A stretch of 42,556 nt of DNA, taken from positions 1-42,556 of the forward strand of contig DYOW01000008.1 in NCBI GenBank assembly GCA_020720325.1. The letters run 5' to 3'. Made by a program: the position numbers and the translations under genes. Origin of the DNA: Desulfobulbus propionicus. GTDB lineage: Bacteria > Desulfobacterota > Dissulfuribacteria > Dissulfuribacterales > DYOW01. Of the stretch, positions 32,090 through 40,894 are shown piece after piece; positions within the stretch are counted from its first letter, which is position 1; every line of letters begins with the position of its first letter. Below the pieces are notes generated by a model, which saw nothing but the letters and a program-made list of their open reading frames with translations, did not search any database and was not told the origin of the DNA.

Positions 32090-32561
32090 CGCGTCTTATT
32101 CCATAAAGGTGGCTTTGATTCATATATTCAACCATGGTTGGCTTTCTTACATCAAGCACCTTTCCTGATATGATCATTTTTTTTCCCGCAAGGGGGTGGT
32201 TAAAATCTGCCAGGACATAATCATCATGAATTTCAAGCGCTTTAAAAGATATTAATTTGCCTGTGGATGTTTCCTCTTCATGAAACTGATTTATTTGAAG
32301 TTTTTCAGGAAATTTTAAATTTGACAATGGTATCTCGTTAACAAGCTGAACATCATATTCCCCAAAAGACTCAATTGGAGGCACATTTATATTAAAAACT
32401 GTATTTTTTTCCTTGCCAAACAATTCTTTTTCAAGATTTCTGGGAATTGGCTCATTGCCATATATGATTTTTAAATACTGTTCCTCTGATTGAGTTTCTT
32501 CTTCATCTTCAGCATAAATTTTATATTTTAACTCTACAACTGATCCGTAAGTTATCTGCAT
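32082..32561 (-). CDS. FKBP-type peptidyl-prolyl isomerase, SlyD-like
   Basis: This 159-residue protein starts with the split FKBP strand ITYGSVVELKYKIYAEDE. An IF-type insert occupies about 70-125. The motif ADFNHPLAGKKMIISGKVLDVRK then follows, the hallmark of SlyD proteins (D.NHPLAGK.L.F.(V/I)(K/E)VL.VR). There is no His-rich metal-binding tail. The family catalyses prolyl isomerisation and has chaperone activity through the insert. The gene overlaps tilS by 8 nt and is probably the first gene of the long operon down to glmM. Confidence 0.9.
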   Translation of the reverse strand: MQITYGSVVELKYKIYAEDEEETQSEEQYLKIIYGNEPIPRNLEKELFGKEKNTVFNINVPPIESFGEYDVQLVNEIPLSNLKFPEKLQINQFHEEETSTGKLISFKALEIHDDYVLADFNHPLAGKKMIISGKVLDVRKPTMVEYMNQSHLYGIRRGG

Positions 32562-32875
32562 TTTATCTCCTCTGACCGGTTAAATTAATAAAAGGTATGA
32601 TTATAATATAACTATTTCATTTTTAAAAGACAATAATTTTTAAAAAACAAGCAAAATTTTTCTAAATTAATACAATAGACCGAAATAATTATATTTATCA
32701 CGACATTATGCAAAATTATTAAATATTTTACATAATTTTGATTTTTTGATAAAACTTTTTTGAGAAAATATTTAATTTATATTAAAAATACTAAAATAAA
32801 TCATGGCAAGATCTTAATCAATGAGGAAAAACCTTTTTATAAAAACTTTCATTAAAAAATTAATCAGATATTACC
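32562..32875. other. AT-rich intergenic region upstream of the slyD-tilS-ftsH operon
   Basis: These 314 bases are strongly AT-rich. They must contain the promoter of the slyD-like operon and the end of the lspA transcript. I see no ORF of coding character, no tRNA, and no hairpin followed by a T run. TATAAT-like hexamers are too common here to single one out. Confidence 0.6.
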
Positions 32876-33376
32876 TTATTTATAAACCTCCCTGTTAACC
32901 CAGTAATGCAATAAAAAAAAGCATGCCCCCACTGTTATTGCGCTATCCGCCACATTAAAGGCCGGAAAATGATAGCTTCCAAGATAAAAATCAAGAAAAT
33001 CTATAACTTTACCCATTTTAATCCTGTCAATAAAATTTCCAAGGGCGCCGCCTGTGACAAGCCCTGTCGCAACAGTAAGATAGACATCTTTATTAGGGGC
33101 TTTATAAAGATTGAAAAAAAGCAGGATGAGGACTAAAACAGTAATCACCTTAAAAAAAATAGAGCCGATCTCCCCTGTATTTGCAAACATGCTAAAGGCA
33201 GCGCCGGTATTGGTCACATAAACTATATTAAAAAAACCCTTTATCACCGGTATAAAATGATGGATTTCCAAATTTACCGAGATAAGCCATTTGGTCCACT
33301 GATCAAGAAATATTACAAAAACAGCAGTGATAAAAATATCAGTTAAAATAAAGACAAAATTTTTATATGTCCGCAT
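32876..33376 (-). CDS. lspA: Signal peptidase II (prolipoprotein)
   Basis: This 166-residue inner-membrane aspartyl protease removes lipoprotein signal peptides. Four hydrophobic helices are seen. NTGAAFSMF (56-64) and the two catalytic aspartates D118 (LGNFIDRI) and D144 (FNVADSAI) are in place. Length is normal. It lies 5 nt after the M48 protease gene, as third gene of an operon of envelope functions. The lipoprotein at 2104 would be a substrate. Confidence 0.97.
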   Translation of the reverse strand: MRTYKNFVFILTDIFITAVFVIFLDQWTKWLISVNLEIHHFIPVIKGFFNIVYVTNTGAAFSMFANTGEIGSIFFKVITVLVLILLFFNLYKAPNKDVYLTVATGLVTGGALGNFIDRIKMGKVIDFLDFYLGSYHFPAFNVADSAITVGACFFLLHYWVNREVYK

Positions 33377-33381
33377 GCTTT

Positions 33382-34860
33382 TTAGCCGTTAAAACCCCTT
33401 TCATCTTTTTCCCGTTTTCTACCTCTTTCTTCGTGGTCTTCTCCGTCTTTCTTTTCTCCTTTTTCGTTTTCTTTCTCCCTCTTTAATTCTTTATATAATT
33501 CACTATCCTTGTCAAGAAGCTCCATTGCCTTTTTTCTGTGATATGTAAGATTATCTATGTCGCCTATTTCACTGTAATGCCTGTAAAAATAATAATGTGC
33601 CTCGCCGTTTCTTGATATTTTGGCATAACCACGTCCAAGCTTAAAATATATATCCGTTGGGTCTGCCCAGTCATCAGCAATTCTCTTAAAAAGTGACACG
33701 GCCTTGTAAACATCACCTGTTTCCAATAAAGATGATGCCATTAAATAATCAACTGTTTGCTGCATTGCAGGATTAACTTTTATTGTTGAAAGCGCTGTAA
33801 TGGTCTTTTTATAATCACCTGAGAAAAAATAAACCTTTGCTATATCAAGATAAAAAGGCGCGCTGTCTTTGACCTTTTTGCTTATTATTTTTAATAATTC
33901 TATTGATTCGTTATATTGTCTGTTTTGCATATATGAAAGCGCAAGGGCATACTGCAAATAAATATCCTCAGGTTTTTTATTTGTTTCCTGCTGATAAAAT
34001 TTTATAAGGTCTAAAGGGTCTTTCCCCATTGTTTGCGCCATAACTTTTATGCGTTTTATTTCATTATTGTCATGGGGAATTAATGTGGCGCATGGTTTAT
34101 AGGCGATTAACTGTTCAAGGTAGGTAATGCGCTCACTTGAAGACGGGTGTGTTGAAAGATAGCTTGGAATAGAATCAGAGCCTATCCAGCGGTTCTGTAA
34201 TATCTTTTTCATTATATTAACAAGCCCCTGTGGGTTATATCCAGCCTTACAAACCCATTCATATGCCCTTCTGTCAGCTTCCTCTTCATCTGCCCTGCTA
34301 TATTTAAGCGTTGCGGACATGGCAAGAGCAGTCGAACCAGCAATTGCTGCCTGAGAAGATTGTCCTCCTCCGCCTAAAAACAAACCTGTCACAGCCATTA
34401 CAATTGTTGCAATGTTTAATTTCTGCATTGCCTCAAGCCTTTTTGCAATATGTCTTGCCTGTATGTGTCCAACCTCATGGGCTATGACACAGGCAAGGTC
34501 ATCCTCGGAATCAATATGTTCCAGAATTCCTGTATGTATAAAAATATTTCCTCCTGGCATGGCAAATGCATTTAAGGCGCTATCCTCAATCACAAAAAAA
34601 TTATAGTCAAAATAGGTGGTGTCAACCTGCTTCATAATCTTTTCAGAAACCATTTTTACATAGCTTACAATCTCAGCCTCATTTACAATCTTAACCTGAT
34701 GTTTGACATCTTTAAGGAGTTTTTGTCCAAATTTTCTCTCTTCCTCAACGCTCATCATGGCACAGGCGTTTTTAACGAAATAAGAAAACAATAAAATAAT
34801 TAATATATGTGTAAATACATAAAAAATATATTTATTATTGTTTTTTACTGGTCGTCCCAT
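33382..34860 (-). CDS. Periplasmic M48 metalloprotease with TPR repeats (BepA-like)
   Basis: In this 492-residue protein, a signal sequence or anchor is at about 10-34. Zinc site HEVGH is at 128-132, and the third ligand is in DEEEADRRAYEW. THPSSSERI follows, as in BepA/YfgC-type M48 proteases that check outer-membrane assembly. About four TPR units cover 280-445. The last 35 residues are an almost unbroken run of Lys, Glu, Arg, Asp and Gly, which is unusual for the family and may be a disordered charged tail. It overlaps the KptA-like gene by 16 nt and is followed by lspA at 5 nt. Confidence 0.92.
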   Translation of the reverse strand: MGRPVKNNNKYIFYVFTHILIILLFSYFVKNACAMMSVEEERKFGQKLLKDVKHQVKIVNEAEIVSYVKMVSEKIMKQVDTTYFDYNFFVIEDSALNAFAMPGGNIFIHTGILEHIDSEDDLACVIAHEVGHIQARHIAKRLEAMQKLNIATIVMAVTGLFLGGGGQSSQAAIAGSTALAMSATLKYSRADEEEADRRAYEWVCKAGYNPQGLVNIMKKILQNRWIGSDSIPSYLSTHPSSSERITYLEQLIAYKPCATLIPHDNNEIKRIKVMAQTMGKDPLDLIKFYQQETNKKPEDIYLQYALALSYMQNRQYNESIELLKIISKKVKDSAPFYLDIAKVYFFSGDYKKTITALSTIKVNPAMQQTVDYLMASSLLETGDVYKAVSLFKRIADDWADPTDIYFKLGRGYAKISRNGEAHYYFYRHYSEIGDIDNLTYHRKKAMELLDKDSELYKELKREKENEKGEKKDGEDHEERGRKREKDERGFNG

Positions 34861-35654
34861 TTTTTTTCCTTTTCTCTTCTCGCTTCCTTCCAGATAGGCT
34901 CTTTATCCCTGCCTTTTTTTGATTTCTGTTTATTATCAGTGGTTTTATCGCCAAAAAGATGGGGAAGCATATCTTTAAGGCTCATATAATATGAACCTGT
35001 ATATGCTGGTGGTTTGGTTGTTTCCGTTTGTTTGAGATATTCTTTTTTATTTGTCTTATCAGGTTTGGCTTTATCCTGAACAATAATTTTTTCTTCTTTT
35101 TTAGGCGGCAGACTTAAAAATCTCTTGGGTATATAATATGAGAGATAAAGATTTCCGTATCTAAGAAATTCTATTCCTCTGTTAGCTGCCTCATCAGCAA
35201 AAACCTCTACAAGCGATGGGTCATTGTCCTTTTTTTTGCCAAGTTTTAATGCAATTTCCTTATCAGGTGTGAGCACAAAGGGCATTTCATCACCGCTGCT
35301 TGTTTCAAGACCGAATTTTTCAACATGGTCATACGCCCTTTGCCTTATACATAGATACAAAATTTCTGGTGGAATTATGCCGCTTTCCGTCTCAATAAAA
35401 TTTGTCCTGTGATCAGGCTTTAATCTTATTTTATTATTATTTATCTCGTATTTATCGCTTAAAAACAAGTTAACTGAATATTCTAAGTTATTGGGAGTGA
35501 CAGGCCCTATTCCTGCTTCATCCTTAACTGCAAAATAAAGGTCTTTTATCCTTAGCCAGCCGTTTTCATCCAAAACCACGCCAAAGGTATCTGGTATCTT
35601 GTCAAGAACCGCGGCAAGTATCTTGTCTAATTTGGTAATTCTGTGATCTTTCAA
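34845..35654 (-). CDS. KptA/Tpt1-like protein lacking catalytic residues, with charged C-terminal extension
   Basis: This is a 269-residue protein. Residues 9-48 match the winged helix of RNA 2'-phosphotransferases (FGVVLDENGWLRIKDL against IGIVLDREGWADIDKL). KIRLKPDH aligns with the .IRA.QGHS segment, and PPEILY, FGLE, FVLTPDKEIALKLGKK and ANRGIEFLRYGN follow the KptA order. The catalytic pieces are gone: the RHKP arginine-histidine is DKIP (18-21), LYHGT is LYLCI (99-103), and the HVHLS histidines are absent. After residue 185 comes an approximately 85-residue Lys/Glu-rich tail. NAD-dependent 2'-phosphate removal is therefore unlikely, and a binding role is possible. It overlaps the M48 gene. 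Confidence 0.75.
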   Translation of the reverse strand: MKDHRITKLDKILAAVLDKIPDTFGVVLDENGWLRIKDLYFAVKDEAGIGPVTPNNLEYSVNLFLSDKYEINNNKIRLKPDHRTNFIETESGIIPPEILYLCIRQRAYDHVEKFGLETSSGDEMPFVLTPDKEIALKLGKKKDNDPSLVEVFADEAANRGIEFLRYGNLYLSYYIPKRFLSLPPKKEEKIIVQDKAKPDKTNKKEYLKQTETTKPPAYTGSYYMSLKDMLPHLFGDKTTDNKQKSKKGRDKEPIWKEARREKEKKWDDQ

Positions 35655-36077
35655 TAAATTTTTTTATTGTGTTTTAATATTAATTTTATAATAATTTATA
35701 TTTTAATTTTAACCACTTTATAAAAAATTTCATCAGAATTAAGTGGAATAAAAAATTTTGTTTTATATTTTTGCTGTATTTATAACTTTTAGAGATAAAG
35801 TCACTTTATGCTCTTGAAGCAAACTATTCTGCAATTTACAGGAACTAACCAGATTTATATACAGGCTATCAATAATCCTTAACTATCAGATTTTAAAGAA
35901 AAAAATGCTCTATAACTCCATCAAGCTATGGCTCACACTCACAAATCCTAAACTTTTTCAGAGATATCAAGATATTTTTATGTCTATCTTTAGGTTAACA
36001 CTCTCAAAATACATTCAAATACAGTTAAAATTTAAATAAATTTTATCCCCAAAGGCTAAATAAAGCAAAATATTTTT
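35655..36077. other. 423-bp intergenic region, no recognised content
   Basis: It lies upstream of the KptA-like operon and downstream of ftsY, both on the minus strand, so it should hold one promoter and one transcript end. A 44-codon plus-strand frame (35905-36039) has no ribosome site and chance-like composition. I see no tRNA, known RNA family or long inverted repeat. Confidence 0.6.
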
Positions 36078-37118
36078 CTACTCTCCTTCCCTTCCCAAAA
36101 TTGCATCAACAAACATCTCCGGCTCAAAAGGCTGAAAGTCATCAACTCCCTCTCCAAGACCAATAAATCTCACAGGAAGATGTGTCTGATGGATAATGCT
36201 TATGACAATCCCGCCCTTTGCTGTGGAATCAAGTTTTGTAAGAAGTATTCCTGTGACTCCAACGGCATCCCTGAAAGAAAAAACCTGCTGAAGCCCGTTT
36301 TGCCCGGTTGTGGCGTCAATCACAATAAAGATATCGTGTGGGGCATCTTCTATCTTTTTGCCAATTGTCCTTTTTATCTTTTTTAATTCCTCCATAAGAT
36401 TTATTTTGGTGTGTAGCCTGCCCGCAGTATCAATTATAAGAATATCAATATCCTTTTTTGAGGCGGATTCCACTGCGTCAAAGACAACAGCGGACGGGTC
36501 AGCGCCGGAGGAATGTTTTATCAGGGGAATTTCAAGCCTTTTTGCCCATGTCTCAAGCTGTTCAATGGCAGCTGCCCTGAATGTGTCCCCTGCCACAAAC
36601 ATGACCCTTTTTCCCTGATTTTTAAAATAACTCCCAAGTTTTGCAATGCTTGTGGTTTTCCCCACTCCATTTACACCCACAAAAAGGATTATATAGGGTT
36701 TTTTATCTGTATCTTCCCACTTTGGAGGATTTTGTGATTGTTCAAGCAAACCAAGAAGTTCTTCCTTTATTGCAGACATTAATGCGCCAACATCTGATAA
36801 CTCCCTTCTTTTTACCTTTTCCTTTATTTTTGAAAAAATTTCGTCAACAGTTGCAACGCCTATATCAGACATAACAAGGAGTTCTTCCAGTTCTTCAAGC
36901 ACATCGCTGTCTATCTCCCTTTCCCCCAAAAATATTGAGTCCATCTGGCGGAAAAAATTTTCCCTTGTTCTTTTTAATCTCTCACGAAATGTCTTAAAAA
37001 CCACCTTTTTTTCTGATTTTTGAGCATCAGATGATTCTGTAATTTTTTTTTGCTCATCTTTAGATAATATTAAGTCTTGATTTTTGGAAGAAATTTTATT
37101 AAAAATATCTTTAAGCAT
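36078..37118 (-). CDS. ftsY: Signal recognition particle receptor FtsY
   Basis: This 346-residue SRP GTPase delivers ribosome-nascent chains to the Sec translocon. A short charged N-terminal region (about 45 residues) replaces the long acidic A domain of E. coli. The N domain follows, with G1 GVNGVGKTT (148-156), DTFRAAA (178-184), DTAGR (230-234), TKLD and the closing GLGEGVDDFQPF. It is divergent from the IHF/HU gene with 111 bp between. No ffh or RNA component is in the window. Confidence 0.97.
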   Translation of the reverse strand: MLKDIFNKISSKNQDLILSKDEQKKITESSDAQKSEKKVVFKTFRERLKRTRENFFRQMDSIFLGEREIDSDVLEELEELLVMSDIGVATVDEIFSKIKEKVKRRELSDVGALMSAIKEELLGLLEQSQNPPKWEDTDKKPYIILFVGVNGVGKTTSIAKLGSYFKNQGKRVMFVAGDTFRAAAIEQLETWAKRLEIPLIKHSSGADPSAVVFDAVESASKKDIDILIIDTAGRLHTKINLMEELKKIKRTIGKKIEDAPHDIFIVIDATTGQNGLQQVFSFRDAVGVTGILLTKLDSTAKGGIVISIIHQTHLPVRFIGLGEGVDDFQPFEPEMFVDAILGREGE

Positions 37119-37229
37119 AATAATCCCTTGACAGTCTAAAATTAAAATATAAAAATAACCCTTTGCATTTATAAAAAAATATTATAAATTTAAAAAATTT
37201 ATTATCAACATCTCTTGTAGGAGGGGACA

Positions 37230-37502
37230 TTGAACAAATCCGATTTAATTAAGGTTTTTGAAAAAGACGCAAATATATCAAATGAGCAGGCAACATCCAT
37301 TATAACTATCTTTTTTGGTTCCATATTTGATGGTCTTGTATCAGGCGATGGCGCGGAAATCAGGGGTTTTGGAAGCTTTGCTTCAAAAAAATATGAGGGA
37401 TACACAGGCAGAAATCCAAAAACAGGGGAAAAAATAGAAATTTTACCCAAAAAACTTCCTTTCTTTAAGGTTGGAAAGGATCTAAAAGACAGAACAAAAT
37501 AA
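37230..37502 (+). CDS. HU/IHF-family DNA-bending protein
   Basis: This 90-residue basic protein starts at TTG 37230 behind AGGAGGGG and begins MNKSDLIKVFEKDA. The family arm region GFGSFASKKYEGYTGRNPKTGEKI and PFFKVGKDLKDR are clear. The NPKTGE turn is shared by HU and IHF beta, so I do not choose a symbol. It bends and compacts DNA as a dimer. It lies 22 nt upstream of the DUF202 gene. Confidence 0.93.
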   Translation: MNKSDLIKVFEKDANISNEQATSIITIFFGSIFDGLVSGDGAEIRGFGSFASKKYEGYTGRNPKTGEKIEILPKKLPFFKVGKDLKDRTK

Positions 37503-37524
37503 AAAAACTTATTCAATATTTGAG

Positions 37525-37896
37525 ATGTCTGATTTAGAAGACCCACGGGTATTTTTTGCAGCGGAAAGAACAGGCCTTGCTTGGCTAAGAACAAGCATTA
37601 CTCTAATGGGATTTGGCTTTGTTATTGAAAAATTTGGTTTTTTTATCAGATATATCAAGCCAAATGAACCTATAATTAACCAAAAATTATCTCTTTTAAT
37701 AGGGATATTGTTTATTGTCGCTGGTTCTGTTCTTTCTTTGCTATCCGCTTATGAGCATAAAAAATTCCTGATATCCCTGAATAAAAAAGAAATACCCTTA
37801 TTCTATCTGAAAAATCTTGTAATTATATCCAACCTGATTGTGTCGCTGCTTGGTCTCTTTCTGATAATTTATATCCTTTTTACCAATCAAATTTAA
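37525..37896 (+). CDS. DUF202 (YidH-type) membrane protein
   Basis: This 123-residue protein opens with DPRVFFAAERTGLAWLRTSI, the DUF202 signature (ERT.LAW.RT). Three hydrophobic segments follow at about 28-48, 58-80 and 97-119. The family has no established function. It follows the HU/IHF gene by 22 nt and probably shares its transcript. Confidence 0.92.
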   Translation: MSDLEDPRVFFAAERTGLAWLRTSITLMGFGFVIEKFGFFIRYIKPNEPIINQKLSLLIGILFIVAGSVLSLLSAYEHKKFLISLNKKEIPLFYLKNLVIISNLIVSLLGLFLIIYILFTNQI

Positions 37897-38032
37897 GCTC
37901 TCAACAGGGTATAATCTTTTAAATAAAAAAAAAATTCATAAAAAATTCAGTTTACTTTTGCATATCAAAATATTAATATATTATTATATTTCTTTCAATT
38001 TAAGAGATTGTAAATAATTTTTATATACTAAG

Positions 38033-39031
38033 ATGGAAAATAATTCATTAAACAATAACATATTATCGGAACTGAAAGCCAAGGTTTTGAAACTGTTTCA
38101 GGATGGAATCATATCCGGATTTCTTGGCTTTGCCTCAGCCTCTTTGCCAATGTCCATAAGACCTTTTCTTGCTAAAAATGAAAAAGACATTGATAAGCTT
38201 GTATGGAATAGTTTTTGCACAATAAATCTTGCAAATTATCTTCCCGAAATAATAAAGCAAAATAAAGACAAAAAAATTGGCGCCATTGCCACAGGATGCT
38301 GGTCAAGAAATATTGTTGTCCAGATACAGGAAGGACAGTTAAAAAGGGATGATGTTTACATACTTGGCGTATCAAGCAGGGGCATGATAAATTCAAAAAA
38401 TATATCTGACAGATTCCCCGGAAAAGAAATCCTTCATGTCAAAGAAGAAGACCATATCGTAACCATAGAAGGCAGGGGGTTTTCAGAACAGATAAAAAGA
38501 TGGGATGTCACAAGGGATAATTGCAAAACCTGCGCTCATCCTGACCCTGTCATCTATGACGACCTTATTGGAAACCTTGCGGGCAAGAGAAGTATAAATA
38601 ATAAATATTCGCAGATAGATGTAATTGAGGAAATGGAGCCGGATAAGAAATGGGAATGGTTTCTAAAAGAAATTGACAAATGCATCAGGTGTTATGCCTG
38701 CAGAAACGCCTGCCCCCTTTGTTATTGCAACACCTGTTTTGTTGATGATTCCAAACCCCAGTGGCTGGGAAAATCAATAAAGCATACAGAAACCGCAATT
38801 TTTCATATTTTAAGGGCTTATCACTGCGCTGGAAGGTGCACGGACTGCGGAGCCTGTGAAAGTGTGTGCCCTATGGGTATAAAAATGAGATTATTTACCA
38901 AAAAACTTGAAAAAGATGTGTTTAATCTCTTTGGAGTTGAGGCAGGACTTGATATAAATGAACCACTTCCTTTAACCACCTATAAAATTGACGACCCAGA
39001 GGACTTTATCCTTAAACTTGAAAAGGAATGA
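38033..39031 (+). CDS. Iron-sulfur protein with two [4Fe-4S] clusters, FlxB-like
   Basis: In this 332-residue protein, the N-terminal 200 residues are a soluble domain with ATGCWSR and a CX2C pair (C164, C167). Two ferredoxin motifs follow, C217/C220/C223/C227 (CIRCYACRNACP) and C269/C272/C275/C279 (CTDCGACESVCP), with extra cysteines at 230, 232 and 235. This organisation and the two following genes match the electron-input module of Flx-type flavin oxidoreductases (FlxA, FlxB, FlxC) that feed HdrABC in sulfate reducers, and related sulfhydrogenases. It overlaps the next gene by ATGA. No ribosome site is obvious before the ATG. No hdr genes are seen. Confidence 0.8.
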   Translation: MENNSLNNNILSELKAKVLKLFQDGIISGFLGFASASLPMSIRPFLAKNEKDIDKLVWNSFCTINLANYLPEIIKQNKDKKIGAIATGCWSRNIVVQIQEGQLKRDDVYILGVSSRGMINSKNISDRFPGKEILHVKEEDHIVTIEGRGFSEQIKRWDVTRDNCKTCAHPDPVIYDDLIGNLAGKRSINNKYSQIDVIEEMEPDKKWEWFLKEIDKCIRCYACRNACPLCYCNTCFVDDSKPQWLGKSIKHTETAIFHILRAYHCAGRCTDCGACESVCPMGIKMRLFTKKLEKDVFNLFGVEAGLDINEPLPLTTYKIDDPEDFILKLEKE

Positions 39032-40059
39032 CATTGTCTAAAGCATTAAAAATAGCAGAAAATGAAATAAAAAACCTGTTAAATATATTAAATGATTCAT
39101 TTCAGGTTTTTATACCAAAATTAAAGGAAAAAACCAGCTATAAATTCTATGAATGGGATATATATAATAACGGGGATGAGTTTAACATCTTTATAGGTGT
39201 GCCAAAATCATCAATAAAATCCTTTTTCTTCCCCCAACCCGAGACATTATTCAAATTTTCCATTCAAAAAGACACCACAGCGCTTAAAGAACCTGAAGAA
39301 GAAAATAAGCGTATGCTCTTTGGTGTGCGTCCCTGCGACGCAAGGTCAATAATTTTAAATAAACTGCCTTATAGTGAAGATTCCTATTACATAAAAAAAA
39401 CAGAACAAAATATAATCATAGGACTTTCCTGCAATGAACGGCGCAACTCCTGCTTCTGTCTCTGGGCAGGCGGCTCTCCAATGGGAACTGAGGGAACTGA
39501 CATATCATTAACCCTGATTGATGCTTCTTTTATTGTTGAGGCAATAACAGAGAGAGGCGGTAAAATTATTGAGACATTGGGTGATAAATTTCCTGTCGCA
39601 TCCACCTCTGACATTGAAAAACTTAATGCGCTCAGGGCTTCATATGAAAAACAAAGACAATCAATTCCCGACCCGGTTAAAAAAATTCAGGACAAAAATC
39701 TCCTTGAATTATATGATAAACCACTCTGGAATGATGTTAGCCTTTCATGTATTAATTGTGGTATCTGCACATTTCTCTGCCCAACCTGTTATTGTTTTGA
39801 CATACAGGACGAGACATCAAAAGGGCAGGGCAAAAGGATAAGATTTTGGGATTCATGCATGTTTCCCCTTTTTACACAGCATGCCACAGGGCATAATCCA
39901 AGGGGGGCAAAACATCAGAGGGTTAGAAACAGGTTTATGCACAAATTAAAATATTTTCCCGACAGATACAATGTTTTTTCATGTGTGGGATGCGGAAGGT
40001 GCATTAAGGAATGCCCGGTAAATATTGATATAAGGGAAGTTTTGAGGGATATGCTATGA
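39028..40059 (+). CDS. Iron-sulfur subunit, FlxC/AsrA/sulfhydrogenase-beta-like
   Basis: In this 343-residue protein, the N-terminal domain carries FGVRPCDARSI and SCNERRNSCFCLWAGGSP, both conserved in AsrA and hydrogenase beta subunits. Two C-terminal [4Fe-4S] motifs are CINCGICTFLCP and CVGCGRCIKECP. The usual role is to pass electrons between a flavoprotein subunit and a catalytic partner. It overlaps its neighbours at both ends by four bases, so the three products are made together. A sulfite-reductase AsrC or hydrogenase alpha gene is absent, so Flx-type is the preferred reading. Confidence 0.85.
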   Translation: MTLSKALKIAENEIKNLLNILNDSFQVFIPKLKEKTSYKFYEWDIYNNGDEFNIFIGVPKSSIKSFFFPQPETLFKFSIQKDTTALKEPEEENKRMLFGVRPCDARSIILNKLPYSEDSYYIKKTEQNIIIGLSCNERRNSCFCLWAGGSPMGTEGTDISLTLIDASFIVEAITERGGKIIETLGDKFPVASTSDIEKLNALRASYEKQRQSIPDPVKKIQDKNLLELYDKPLWNDVSLSCINCGICTFLCPTCYCFDIQDETSKGQGKRIRFWDSCMFPLFTQHATGHNPRGAKHQRVRNRFMHKLKYFPDRYNVFSCVGCGRCIKECPVNIDIREVLRDML

Positions 40060-40892
40060 AAAACCTTTATTTATCACATTCTGCAACCATAAAAGATATT
40101 ATAATTGAAACCGAAGACGGAAATATCAAGACCTTTATCCTTGAGCTGGATGATCCTGAAATTCGTGACAACTGGAAGCACATCCCCGGACAGTTTGCCA
40201 TGATGTCCATTGCGGGAATGGGTGAAATACCCATTGGCATTGCCTCATCTCCCACAGAAAAAGATATTCTTTCCTTTACAGTAAGTAAGATTGGTGTGGT
40301 TACAACAGAACTTCATAACATGAAAACAGGAGATAAAATCGGAATCAGGGGCCCCATAGGAAACGGCTATCCCCTTAAAAATCAGCTAAAAGGCAAAAAT
40401 ATCCTTATTATAGGCGGCGGATACGGATTTACTACACTAAGGGCAACAATTATATATCTTATTGAAAACAGAAAAGATTATAATGAAATAAATGTTATCT
40501 ACGGCGCAAGAAACCCTGGACTACTTCTTTACAAAAAAGAATTGGAAGAATGGTCAAAAAGAAATGATATAAATTGCCATATTACAGTTGACAGGGAGGT
40601 TCCTGGATGGACAGGTCTTGTGGGTTTTGTCCCGCAAATCCTTGAAAAAGTCTCGCCTGAATCTGAAAATTCCTTTGCGCTTATATGCGGCCCACCTGCA
40701 ATGATAAAATTTTCCATGCCGGTTCTTGAAAAATTAACCTGGCATGATAACCAGATATTATTTTCCATGGAAAACAGGATGAAATGCGCTGCGGGTGTCT
40801 GCGGGCATTGTAATATCGGCCCCTTTTATGTGTGTAAGGACGGTCCGGTAATAACAAGGGAGAAACTAAAACAATTACCCACGGAGTACTAA
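40056..40892 (+). CDS. FAD/NAD(P)H-binding subunit, FlxA/AsrB/sulfhydrogenase-gamma-like
   Basis: This 278-residue protein is of the ferredoxin reductase fold. The flavin domain has PGQFAMMSI and IPIGIASSP. The nucleotide domain starts with LIIGGGYGFTTLRA, where most homologues have GGGIG or GGGLG. A C-terminal [2Fe-2S] site is MKCAAGVCGHC followed by YVCKDGPV. It would take electrons from NAD(P)H, or give them to NAD(P)+, within the three-subunit complex. A ribosome site for the next small gene (GGAG at 40883) lies within its final codons. Confidence 0.9.
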   Translation: MKNLYLSHSATIKDIIIETEDGNIKTFILELDDPEIRDNWKHIPGQFAMMSIAGMGEIPIGIASSPTEKDILSFTVSKIGVVTTELHNMKTGDKIGIRGPIGNGYPLKNQLKGKNILIIGGGYGFTTLRATIIYLIENRKDYNEINVIYGARNPGLLLYKKELEEWSKRNDINCHITVDREVPGWTGLVGFVPQILEKVSPESENSFALICGPPAMIKFSMPVLEKLTWHDNQILFSMENRMKCAAGVCGHCNIGPFYVCKDGPVITREKLKQLPTEY

Positions 40893-40894
40893 AG

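Noticed and set aside
35905-36039. 44-codon plus-strand ORF in the 423-bp gap
   Set aside because: It has no ribosome site, a chance-like composition in AT-rich DNA, and no recognised similarity.
38033-40892. Anaerobic sulfite reductase (AsrABC) or a sulfhydrogenase operon
   Set aside because: No AsrC-like siroheme subunit or NiFe hydrogenase subunits follow. The next genes are the small TGA-containing gene and glgC.
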